Shown here: positions 1-10,610 of the stretch, one piece after another
Numbering within the stretch: position 1 is the first letter of the stretch
Layout of the letters: each line of letters begins with the position of its first letter
The notes under the pieces: model-generated
Told to the model about the DNA's origin: nothing
Databases searched by the model: none
Seen by the model: only the letters and a program-made list of their open reading frames with translations
NCBI RefSeq assembly: GCF_905115235.1
Contig: NC_051852.1
Coordinates: forward strand, 149,530,027 to 149,594,026
Origin: Hermetia illucens
Lineage: Eukaryota; Arthropoda; Insecta; Diptera; Stratiomyidae
DNA length: 64,000 nt
Direction of reading: 5' to 3'
Translations under genes and position numbers: made by a program

Positions 1-479
1 AAGCACAGGAGATCCCTCTCCAGAGAACATTGTCGAGAAGATGCTGAGGAGCGCTGTCAGGTGTTGCTCATTACGTTCGGATTCTTCTCGTTGCAAAGAA
101 GATAGAGCTCGACCGGTGGCAAGGTGTTCCTTGAACTGACAGTTCCCTTCCTCCTCTCCCCTTCAGTTGGTCAAGGAATTCCTTGATTTAAAGGCTCCGC
201 AATGCGGGAGAGTTCGGGGACTAGCCCGAAGTAATGTGACAAACGGTTCCAGGGTAGCTCTATAACAATGGGTAGGTGTTTGGTTGGTAGTCGAACGACG
301 TACCGTTACTGGAGTCCAACGTTCTATGCGTAAATGCATTCACCTACCCAACCCCCACCCAAAAAAAACACAGGGCCGGTTGAATCAAAGTATTATATAT
401 TAAAAGCTTTCGTTCCCCTGTGTACATTTTTATTCTTCAGACGTAGTACGAAATAGAATATTTTGTTGAAAAAAATGGT
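1..479. other. No recognisable feature
   Basis: No open frame or repeat family that I recognise. The stretch includes a short C/A-rich tract near 345-370. Probably decayed intergenic DNA. Confidence 0.4.
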
Positions 480-650
480 TGAACTGCTGGTTACACCTAT
501 TTCGTTGTCCTTGTTTGAAATTGTAATTGTATAGTGTTTTGTCTCATTGTCGCCTTTCCTTTGGTTGACATCATAATTTTGGTCTTCTCTTCATTTATTA
601 TTAAGCCGACTTCACTCACAACTTCGTCAATCATGTCTCGGCGGTAATCT
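480..650 (-). mobile_element. LINE reverse transcriptase scrap
   Basis: On the minus strand one frame reads a stretch like the end of a non-LTR reverse transcriptase palm, with the motif VGLIINEEKTKIMM, matching the usual 'GL-x-IN-x-x-KTK' strand seen in RTE and related LINEs. Nothing else of the element is visible, so clade and boundaries are uncertain. It lies in the opposite orientation to the LINE that follows. Confidence 0.45.
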
Positions 651-814
651 TGATAATGATGTTACCATTGGGATGTCTCTATTAGTATAGTATGGTAGCC
701 CAAGCCCAAGACAGGACGGGCACGGGTCCTATTGAGAAATGGGTAAAAGTTTTCGATGGACATGGACATGTCAGGACAGCGTCAGGACGTAAGTAAGTTA
801 GTCCAAGCAATACA

Positions 815-1780
815 TATACGTGCACACTAAATATTGGCACCCTAACTGGAAAGATCGAGAAACTCGCAAGAGTCCTTCGGAAAAGGCGCATTGCTATCTG
901 CGCTCTGCAAGAAACCTTTTCTGCTGGCAGAAGCTGCGTCTTAGAACACGAAAGCGGTAAAAATGGCTAAAAAATTCTCTATTTTGGTAGCCCACACACT
1001 CAATACGATGTTAGCATTGCCATCTCAGAGGGTTTCCATGATGCCATTAAAGAACTTGAACGATTTGATGACCGGCTGATGAAGCTCACCATTAATCAGC
1101 TGATTGCACTATTTTCTTCTTGACCGTGTACGCACCACAGACAGGTCGACCTGGTCATGTGGGTGAAAAGGCGAAGGGTAATGGGGGGAGGGGCTCGGAG
1201 CGCGCAATAAAGGTGGCGAGCATATAATCGATTTTGCGAACACCCATGACCTTGTACTTATGAATACATGGTTCATCAAACGATTGTCTCATCTTCCTAC
1301 ATTTTATAGTGGGAATAGTAAAACGTAAATCGATTATATTCTCATAAGGCGTCGACATTTTACCGCCGTTGCTGAGTGTTCCCTATTAGACCATCGTACC
1401 TCAACATCGGCCGTTGATTGCCGTCTTGCGAATCAAGCCACCGATAAAACAGCGTGGGAAACGCATTGTCCGTCGCGCATTAAATGGTGACAATCTCGTG
1501 AGAACAAATGATCTCACTTACCCGATTACCAACTATTATATTACAAAGCGGCCTCTGCAGCCCTCGAGTCACCAACCCAGGTAAGCGGTTCATCAATCGA
1601 GATACTTGGCTTTGGAACGACGATGTTGAAATGAAGATCCATGAAAAGAAACGCCTCTACCACAAGTTTCTCGACGAGAAAACCCTATATCCCGAACCGA
1701 AAGCTGTAAAGACTCAGGAAATCAACCAGACCCTTATTGCAAAAGCACTGACTGATTAAACTTCTGGAACTTACATCGTG
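815..1780 (+). mobile_element. RTE-type LINE family A, 5' half (endonuclease), decayed
   Basis: The reading around 820-930 gives NIGTLTGKIEKLARVLRKRR then ICALQET, the classic opening of an RTE apurinic-type endonuclease. The same DNA recurs in reverse at 24.1-24.7 kb: the stretches near 1150-1330 (a CCCACATG-adjacent block and one beginning ATGAACCATGTA in reverse) match it closely, so both are copies of one family, here called RTE-A. Near 1590-1690 a frame reads FINRDTWLWNDDVEMKIHEK, the 'W-W-N-D-x-V' region that follows the endonuclease in RTE elements. Several frames are needed to follow it, so it is dead. The reverse transcriptase half is missing and another LINE takes over near 1.75 kb. 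Confidence 0.7.
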
Positions 1781-3720
1781 AATATAAGAGGCTCGTAAAC
1801 GTTCAAAACGAAACTCCTTTAGAGCATACTGTGAGAAACTGGAAAGTGAAAGGGAGACTTCCATGCTGTGCAGAGTCCTTAACAAGGATGAGTCGGCCAA
1901 GTTGGACTCTTTTAGAAAACCGGATGGTACTTTCACGAACCCCAGAGTAGAGTCTGTGCAGACTCTCTTGGATGTACATCACCTGGGAGAACAGGTCTCA
2001 GAAATGGAGGAAAGAGAATTGGCGGTTTCTGCAAACTTTTTAGCACGAAGGTGTTATAAGGAGAATTGGAACACTGCGAGAGCGGTTGTTACCAATGAAA
2101 AGGCGAGAGCCGCTATACTACCATTTGAACTCTTCAAAACACTTGGCATGGATGGCATCTACCCAGCCATACTAAAGGAGGGTATAGAGCACTTAGAGCA
2201 ACTTCTAAGAAATATCTTTAAGGATTTCTTGCTTTGAGCTGCGTGTCTCTTGGCAGAAGGTGAAGGTAGTCTTCATACCTAAGCCTAGAAAAAATGACTT
2301 TTCAAATCCAAAGAACTTCAGGGAAATGAACTGAATATCATTTTCGCTGCAATGCTTCGAGCGACTGGTTGAGCATCACATTCGCAAGAAGGCGCTAAGG
2401 TCGCGCCCACTAAATGAAAACCAACATGCTTACCAACGTCGAAAGTCCTTTGAGTCTGCTCTTCATTCATTGGTTTCAAAGATGTAGGACGCAGCTCTAA
2501 AAGGCGAGTACACGATGGTGGTGTCCGTGGACATTGAAGAAGTGTTTGACTGTGCGTGTAGAAATGCACAACGCGCCGTTGATTTGATTGACAGTTGGTG
2601 TCTCAGGCATGGAGTTTCATGATCTTTGCCTTCCAGAGATGAGGGTTGTAACTCTTCAATTCTCCAAAGAAGTGAAATATCTGGGAGTTATTCTAGACAA
2701 GAAGCTTCTTTGGAACAAACATGTAGAGGTAAAGATGAAACGAGCTCTCACAACTTATGGGCTGTGTAGGCGGACCTTTGCCTCGACATGGTGGCTTAAG
2801 TCTCAGGTAGTAATGTCGATATATGGTGCTATCATTAGGCCGATGTTCACTTATGCATCTATAGGTGAAACAAAAGAGTTTTTTCTGTAAACTCATCACA
2901 CTGCAAAGAACTATGTGTGTGGGTATCACTGGTGCCATATCCGGCGCAGCTCTGGATGCATTACTTAATTTGCAGCATTTGGATTTGTTTATTCAGAGCA
3001 CTGCAATGAGAGCAGCTCATAGGCTAATTCCATTAGATCTATGGGGAAACAATGGACGTCGAAGGCACAGAGCATTTACAGAGTTATTGGAAGAACTGAA
3101 TCCAGTTTACATATTGCCTTCTCATTCTCGGATCCGCATAGTAGAAAATATGAGGTTAGCTTGAAACGAGAAGAAAACTGGAACGTACCAGAAGAATGCG
3201 TGTCAAGATATACACTACAACGGTGGCTCAAAAACAGAACAGGGTTCTAGGGTTCTGGAAGCGTGGGCTTTTCCCTTGCGACAAGATACAACGGTCTTTC
3301 AAGCTGAAGTGTATGTGATCCTAAGGGCGCAACCCGGATGATTGACGAGCGATTGAAGCTTCATTGAAAGCGTTGAACAGCCCTTTGATTCCTTCTAAAA
3401 TCGTTAAGGAATGTAGAAATCGATTGAACTCTGCTTCTAATTTCAATACAGTGGAACTACTCTGGGTACTCGGTCATTGTGATGTAGAAGGAAATGAAAT
3501 CTCGGATGCTTTAGCGAAAGAGGGTTCAATTTCTTCCATGTCCAGACTGGAACCAGCGATTGAGGTGTCAGTACCACTGGCTAGTGCCAAGCCCTCAGTT
3601 ATGAAGCGTAGATCTGACCTAATTGACTCGTTATGCCTCAGGTCTTCCGAAGGTCCATCTGAAATGTTGGTAGTAGACCGCTCAGCCGCTATGATAGTAT
3701 TTTTGTGAGATAGAGGAGAC
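1780..3720 (+). mobile_element. RNase H-bearing LINE (LOA/Jockey-like), RT and RNase H remains
   Basis: Pieces in consistent order support a non-LTR retrotransposon ORF2. At 1863-2237 the linker and RT start appear, with LPFELFKTLGMDGIYPAIL, the 'PFK-x-x-GxDGI-P' RT motif. At 2640-2860 comes VKYLGVILDKKLLWNKHV, the post-palm 'YLGV-LD' block. Near 3450-3540 there is VELLWVLGHCDVEGNEISD, the RNase H 'W-x-PGH-x-x-x-GNE-x-AD' motif. LINEs with this RT style plus RNase H fall in or near the LOA/I groups. I cannot fix the clade without a tree. The pieces lie in different frames with stops and there is no intact ORF. Its 3' end merges into unassigned DNA near 3.72 kb. Confidence 0.65.
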
Positions 3721-6700
3721 ACTTCGTCATTACCAAACTTTATGCAGATATTTTACAAAACAAAGCATAAAACTGTGATAAAAAATAAATATGCTATCAG
3801 GTCTAGACTACTAGTTCCATTTAACAAAGGCTTTCAGGTTTCGAGTAAACTGATTGCGGCTTAAGCAAATGCAAAACTTTACAAACGTGATAAAGATTGA
3901 ATACAAAATGACACATATATATACAGACTTTCCGATTCATCCAAACATAGTGAGCATAGTAAGGCATGCATTGAGGGCCAAACAAAATCCACTACTGCCT
4001 ATCTTCCGTCAAGTATGTTACTCAACTCAGTCATTGAAAAAAAAGATAATCTTTACGGTACTTAAGCACCGACTATGTACGCCTACGATAGAGTACTTAG
4101 CGGCGTTCGGCTTCCAAGTACACACTTGATAAAGCCTGATAGCCTTTTAAAGGAGATATTCCGAGTATGCGAATAATATGCATGTCGCTCACAGCAAACA
4201 CACATATGAGCGCCTGCAGGTTCTATGCACCTCTCATTCAAGCTCGGTTCCACTCCGTAAACTAATCAAATTAAACACCTTGCGGCCACTCTCTGAATAA
4301 TTAATTACCACAATTTCGGCTTTAATTTCCGAGCACATTAAGTGCATGTCTGATCGGAATAGAACACATATCGAACGAGACATGGAAGACAAAGCGGACA
4401 GAATACAAGAATAAGGCGGCATGATGCGAACCATGAAGCGGAAGACTCTCGCACCTGAACACCTGGTTTACCTTTCGACATCACGAATCCATACCAGGTA
4501 CGAATGAGATATGCTCATGTGCCGTTTACTGGAGTAACGCGATGGTAACCGAGACCGAAAAACAGACCAAAATGAAGTACTGAACCGTACCCAGTAATTA
4601 CCGGGTATTTTATGCGGAATTAATTAGAGGAATTCGATATTTTTATTTAGTTTTACTCTGCTTCGGTGAGTCTTTCTTGTTTGTTATTCGTCCATCGGTT
4701 GGTTGACTGAGCGGACAAAAATTATGGGTTCCCTCTATTTAGGATAGATTTTACATTAAACTTAGATTTTCCCATAGAGCGTTGGCTACCTGGGCTGCGT
4801 ATCAAGATTTCCCACCCAAGGTTAGTACCTGAACCTTTTCACGTATGGAATAATCACTGCTAACCAATTTCAGGTTTCCGGTCCAACAATTTCTCCTTTA
4901 CTCCACATGAGACCACTGACCACCAGGTCCACACCCATATAACGCGGATGCAATTCGAGCTGCCAATCTACTTAATTGCATCCAAAGACCTCGGCACTTT
5001 CCAGAAAAGTCAAAAAAAGTTAAATAATTGCATCATCATAGATAAGACTTTCCCTATCACTCGTTCATTCATATGCTCAGTCATCGACACACTCAGCCAT
5101 TCACATCAGTCAAGGAGTTCAACTGGTCAGGCGTGCATCACCAATTGAAGGAGCATTAGTCAAACGCAACACTTGTCATCTCAAAAGGTCACACACTTGG
5201 ATCTCTCAGCCAAGGCGTCATTATATATCATTAGCATCTTTCGCCCACATAAAGTATCTTCACTGCAACAAACTCCAATCATCGCCTTGGCACTGTACGA
5301 GTACAGCAAGACAGTGAGTGCTTCAATTAACGTAACAAGACGTCATCGTGTTGTGCATCGTTGAACAAGTGAACCCATAAATTTCATTGTTGTTAGGGTT
5401 TCATAGCCCAACAGGATGACTCGACGCCCTTGTCCCGTGTAAAACGCGTGTTTTAGTTTTCCAACCAGACACAGGAAGCCATAGATTTCCATTGATGCAA
5501 GAAGGGGTTTTCGAAATTTCAGGTCCACAAAAGATTTTGATTTATTGTCTCTCCAATGCATGGAGCACATAAAAGACCAATTTAATTTGGACTACTTATG
5601 CTCAATGTAGGCTAGCTTTCGCGTGATTTATTCATTTGTTGATTTTGAGGTCAGATCTAGATTGATCTTTTGAATTGAATTCTATTAAACTATGCATATC
5701 TGTGGATCCACTATTCAAATTTAAGGGAGAATAACGATTGCTTCTGAGAAAGTCATCTAAGAAATTGCAATGCAAACGGCAAATTCACAAGAGCATGTGC
5801 ACTTCATTTCAGTGTATCGAGTCACCCCAAGAGGGGTTCAAACAATGGAATACGAAGTGGAGTGATGCTAAATATATCTCTCCGGGGGCCAAGCCATAGC
5901 GATAAACCACAGCCGAACGAGGTGTTCCCATTCCCCTCCAAAACGCAAAAGACTCTAGACAGCGGATCGAAGAAACCTCCCCAATCCAAAGTGTTACTTG
6001 AACCATGCCCAGTGGTGCTCTGAGGTGGTTACGTCTCTATGGATCTACGTGAGTACCTGCCTCGTGGCTTTTGTGATCAGAATCATAGCCCCGCTGGGAC
6101 AAGCACAACGGTACCAGTCATCCTGCTATGCAAGACCTACCTAAATCTCTACCGAACTATGGAGTATTGCACCCGTGTTGAAAGGCAACATCACGTTTGA
6201 GGCCCGAAGGTCTGTGTTCGCTTGAACGTAACCACAATCCCCATGAAGCTCCCACTAGGAGACCAACCGCACATGAAACAGGACAGGAATTCTCCTGAAA
6301 CATATAAATTCAGGGATTATTCCGATTCCCATGGTACCAGTGTACCCCTGGTACGGTTTCGTGACCTACTGCCACTTCAGATGAGTGCTCGTATACACTC
6401 GAGTCTGATCGCCTTGATTACGCCTTTGGAGTATTCACCTACTGCATCACGGCCAGCAAACCAAAGTGATACAGCGTCTCCCGGTGCCACCACTATGAAG
6501 ATTCTTCTCGGCTACTTGGTTTTGGTTCGGCCGACAGGGTTGCTGCCCACGTCTTCCTCAACGCCACCTCTAAGCATCTGCTCTGATGAGGAAGTAAACG
6601 GGGCTGCAACCCTATCGACTGAATCAACACCAACTGATTAAGGAGAACATCCATATGGTGGCATCGCCAAGCTCTGGATTTACATTGATTTGCTAATCGT

Positions 6701-7540
6701 GATGTCATAGACAAATGCTCCAAGGCCTTGGGTGATCAGACCCGAGTCTACACGGGATCTCATCTGAAGTGGCATCAATCACAGAGCCTCACCAGAGGTT
6801 ATCTAATATCATCGCAATCGGACTAGCCCTCCAAGTTCATATGTCTCAGGAGAGTTTTTTCTCAGTCCGGTTATTTACGGTTGGTCCCCTAGTAGGTGTT
6901 TCATGGGGGTTGTGCTTACGCTCATATCGCATACAGAGACCTTCGGGTGCAGCATTCCTTAGTTAGAGACTTTAGATAGGTCTCGCGACATTAATCGAAG
7001 AGGTGAGTACCTTCTGGAATCCATCCTTAGTAACAACTTAGAAATATATAACGTGGGGTCAAGCAGTGCGCTGCAGGATAGACTGACGCAGAATATAGCT
7101 CCCTGGGGCCAACCTACCTCTCTTTGAGGGTGAGCTGTCTCTCCCCTAGGGTAATATGTGGCTTTCCAGGGGCCAAGCCTCTCGTCTACCAAGACCCTTA
7201 GTGAGTGCTGGTAGCCACACCCTGTACAAAGTAACCTTCCGTTAACGAAATGCTACGGATCAAGACGGGGGAATCGAAAAACACCTCCCCCAATCCAGGG
7301 TGTCATGCGAATCGTGCCCGTTGGACAGTTTGCAGTCGAGAGTAACTGACTGTATTTGAACGGAGCCTCACTGATACCTTTTTTTTTATGGATGGAGGTG
7401 GAAATCTTACTATGGCTATGGCACGACGGACCTTCTAGCCCCCATGTGTGTATGTGCGTGTGGTGGGGGAGAAGCTAAAGCTTCTGAGCACTCAGGCCGT
7501 GTTGGCCCATTGTACTCGCCACCCCCGTCTAGCCCCCATA
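3721..7540. other. Long non-coding stretch with faint degenerate repeats
   Basis: Only short random frames are visible. Two segments near 5870-6010 and 7150-7345 resemble each other: both hold GGGGCCAAGCC, then about 100 bases later a 'CCCCAATCCA..GTGT' block followed by 'GTGCCC/ATGCCC'. They may be diverged copies of one repeat. No protein similarity is recognised. A run of T at 7379-7387 is unremarkable. Confidence 0.4.
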
Positions 7541-8975
7541 CTCGTGGGAATCAAATGAGTAATGTTACAAAAATAAAGAAAGCTACAAACAACCAAACGG
7601 GACTCCGTACCACATACAAATTGGCATAGGCACATGTCCAAAATACTGAGAGTCAGGTGATTACACCCAAGAAAGGAAAAGTTGGGCCGTCAAGCAGTAG
7701 AGCTAAGGTCAACATTGATATACTACGAGGACAACAACCAACGAACACCACTGCTAAAAAAAACAGGGACAAGCAAAAGCGCGTTTGAGATCAATATATC
7801 AGACGCCAGGAAGGAGACAGGTCTCAGTGGTGCAGGGGCTAAATGGTACGCGTGTTATCTGAAGGAAGGCCTGAAACCAGAAGGAGTAAAAAAAACTTGT
7901 TTTTCTTTTTTCGCTGGTGTAGATATTTATTCTTGCAAATACCGATATTTCGGAAACCACTTATTCCCTTCATCAGTGCTATAGACTTGTTGTAGCAATA
8001 TCTACACCAGCGAAAAAGAAAAACACAAGTTTTTTATTATTTCAAATAATCAATCGCTGGAAACACTGCATAATTACACTCAGACAGAAGGAGCCCTTAA
8101 GAAGACTCAGGACAGACCTAAGCCATCTTTATCGGAGCCAAGAAAGTGGGGAACAGCGAAGATTAGCCCGCACGAAAAGAGTCCTCCCAAAAACTCAAAA
8201 CCTGAACCCAACAGGGACTAAAACCCGAGCAGGTCAGGGGTGAAGACAGGAATCAGGAAGCCCGCCATAAGCTATGCTAGTGCGGTCAAGGGCATTGGTC
8301 TGGCCATACTGCCAAAAATGTTTCCCGAGCAAATACTCACTCAACAGTAAACTATCGAAGACCTTGTCGTCAGGCAGATATGCAAGGGATGGACTACGAA
8401 ACTTGTGTTCACCGGGATACGCTTTCGACCAGGTCATATACTGGTGGACTGCGCGACGGAATACACTGCAGAGTGGCTTAGGATCATAGTTCCTAAATTG
8501 CCACACTGGGAAGGAGCAGAACTATCAACATGTGTTAGGGATGATATACCAGGAGTACACATGGTGACAGTGTTTCTCCCGAAAGCCACAACAATAGAAA
8601 CGGAAGATCTCATGGACCTCCTAGTCACTTAGAATGAAATTCTCCATACGGGATTATGAAGAGTCTTGAGAAGAAGGGGGAGGGCAAGGGTAGACCCCGA
8701 GGTAGATGACCGATCTCTGGAGGGAATCAAACACCGGAATCACCATATCAACTATCGATTTGGCAACATACCTGTGCACGTGCACAAGGAAAAGCCGAGG
8801 AAAGACACCTCGGTGGAGACACCAGGTGAAAAGCATATCGAGGTACGCGAAGAACTCTCGAAAGCCATAGAGGCGGAATGGACTGGATCAGCCAAGGCAG
8901 TAGACCTATTGCCCAGTGAAGAGCAGAAGCTGGACAACCTAGGCCTAGATCTTCTTAGGCTTCACCATTCATTTT
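7540..8975 (+). mobile_element. LINE ORF1 (DUF4780-like), copy 1, interrupted
   Basis: Protein fragments of a LINE ORF1 with a DUF4780-like domain. Before the interruption (about 7800-7885) there is LSGAGAKWYACYLKEGLKPE, the basic 'LSGAG-(K/R)-W' motif of these ORF1 proteins. After it come SYASAVKGIGLAILPKMFP (about 8265-8330), then FRPGHILVDCATEYTAEWL and VPKLPHWEGAEL (about 8420-8525), then FLPKATTIETEDLMDLL and a tail near 8666-8790 ending INYRFGNIPVHVHK. DUF4780 occurs in insect ORF1-like proteins of LOA/Jockey-type LINEs, where it is thought to bind RNA. The frame changes several times and the middle is split by a Penelope-tail foldback (7888-8086). A Helitron-like repeat adjoins its end. 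It could be a domesticated gene remnant, but frameshifts argue against function. Confidence 0.65.
7888..8086. mobile_element. Foldback of Penelope-like element tails
   Basis: A left arm near 7890-7928 and a right arm near 7998-8036 are inverted copies of each other, about 38 bp with one short indel. Each contains TCGCTGGTGTAGATAT or its complement. The spacer and the flank to 8086 match the 3' end of the Penelope-like element at 33.68-33.82 kb, including the 'GATGAAGGGAA-AAGTGGTT-CCGAAATATCG' block in reverse and the following 'AATAAT-AATC-CTGGAAACAC' block forward. Penelope-like elements often insert as partially inverted copies, so two tail fragments head to head fit the family. It splits LINE ORF1 copy 1. 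Confidence 0.65.
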
Positions 8976-9575
8976 AGTATGACACTAACATTGAAAATCT
9001 TAGAATGCAATAAATTTGCACAAAAGTGGCAAGTTTGACCTATTAAAACCCTGTTAGTAATAGTGCGATTTCCACAAAACTTGAAAGTGTTGTGCTCCGT
9101 AGTATATCCTTTATTACTCCAAAAGCTGGTTCTTCTAGGACAAACTTAAAGGAGTTCCCAGTTAATTTCCAAAAAATATACTTATAAGAAATATGGTAAT
9201 ATACTGTTAACTTTAATTAAACCGATATCGATAAGGAGAGTACTTTGAGGTCTAGATACCATGTGCATAGATCTCCATATTCTTTTTCAGATATTTGGGT
9301 TAAGTAGTTTTGGAGAACGGGCCATTGAAGCAACTGAACCTTTTCCAACCATCGCACCCCTCCCACTTGCAACCAATGCCCCACACAACTATGCTCGATG
9401 GAAAAAAATACGATGGGATTCACAGGTCTCACCTTTCTACCAAATTTAGTATCAATATGAGTAACCGTTTCTGAGATATAAAGTGTGATAGACAGACGGA
9501 TGAGCAGACAGACAGATAGTAAACCTATTTTACCAAGGATTTGTTTTAAACAAAACCTTAAAAAACCCTCATATC
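8976..9575 (+). repeat. Helitron-like non-autonomous repeat (family R), decayed copy
   Basis: Diverged relative of the repeat at 60.47-61.74 kb. Shared blocks in the same order are 'AAGTTTGA-CT' followed by a block ending 'AAACTTG', then TAATATACT, then '(C/G)AGATAT-GG', then a GACA-rich tract (9488-9518), then a terminal hairpin at 9535-9559 (arms AAGG..TTTGTTT / AACAAAACCTT) followed by AAAA. The 5' end is not resolvable. It lies between the two ORF1 copies. Confidence 0.55.
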
Positions 9576-10610
9576 AAAGAAGAAAGAAGTTGAGAGCAGC
9601 AGAGGCATTCTCAAAATAGGCTTGTCGCGAAGACCACAATCTAAATGGATCAGACGTCAGAAGGACCGGTAAGAGTACATCCAAAGTTAAGCCACAGTGG
9701 ACAGGAGCCAAATGGTATCTGCGCTATCTTAAGGAAGATCTAAAACCGGAGGAGCCACTTATTACTCAGGATAAAAGTAAGCATTCAACAGCAGGATCAA
9801 AGGAGACCAGCGCCAACTAGCCCAAAAAAGGAGAAGATTCACAAAAAACAAAGATGAAATGAGCAACGGGAAGATTTGGGGCGAAGATAGGAGCCAGGGT
9901 TTATCTATGCAAGCGCAGTCAGAACTATTAGGCTGGCTGTTCTACCCAAGTGATTTCTGGGGCAAATACTCACTCCTGACGAGCAAGAAAAATTAGGAAC
10001 CTTATGACCGAAGAGATGTGTAGGGGAAAGAATACTAAGTTTGTGTTCGGCGGTATACGCTTTCGACTAGGTCTAAAACTAGTAAGCTGCGCGGCAGAGG
10101 ACACGACAAAAGGCGTAGGATTACAGTCCCCAAATTGCCAGGTAGGGAAGGGGCGTACTTGCCGACATATGATGTTCAAGAGACATCATGGTGGCAGTCT
10201 ATCTTCCTAAAGCCATAACAATGGAAAAAAATTCTAAACCAAACCAGATTTCCCAAAATGAAGGGTCTCCACGCGCAGCTGAAGAGAATGTCTAGAAGCA
10301 AGGCAGAAATCAAAGGAAAGTGGCTCACGATCGGATGATATTCCTGTCACATGTACAAGAAGTAATCGTAGGCTCCCCAAGGTGGAAAATCTACCGAGAT
10401 TAGTGAAGAAATTATAAAGGGAAGCCAAAAGGGCAAGAGCAAGCAAGGGATTCCCAACGTTCAAGACGAACAGCGAATCATAGACGTGTTATATAAGAGG
10501 AGAAGGAGAAGGATGATACTCTAACATTGCAGAAGAGTTCTAAACAATAATGAAGCGAATGATCAACACAAAAATAGCTCAAATAAACCTCTACCAGTTA
10601 ATTCCGCCAT
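9576..10610 (+). mobile_element. LINE ORF1 (DUF4780-like), copy 2, decayed
   Basis: Second copy of the ORF1 at 7.54-8.98 kb. Near 9690-9760 it reads GAKWYLRYLKEDLKPEEP, parallel to GAKWYACYLKEGLKPEG of copy 1. Near 10030-10100 the frame gives a relative of the FRPG-x-LV-C-A block (IRFRLGLKLVSCAAEDTTKG), and nearby VPKLPGREGAYLP parallels VPKLPHWEGAEL. Near 10560-10600 INTKIAQINLYQ resembles the start of the following LINE ORF2 ('QINLH'). Many stops and shifts make it clearly dead. The two copies are too different to be a fresh tandem duplication; they are separate insertions or an old duplication. Confidence 0.6.
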
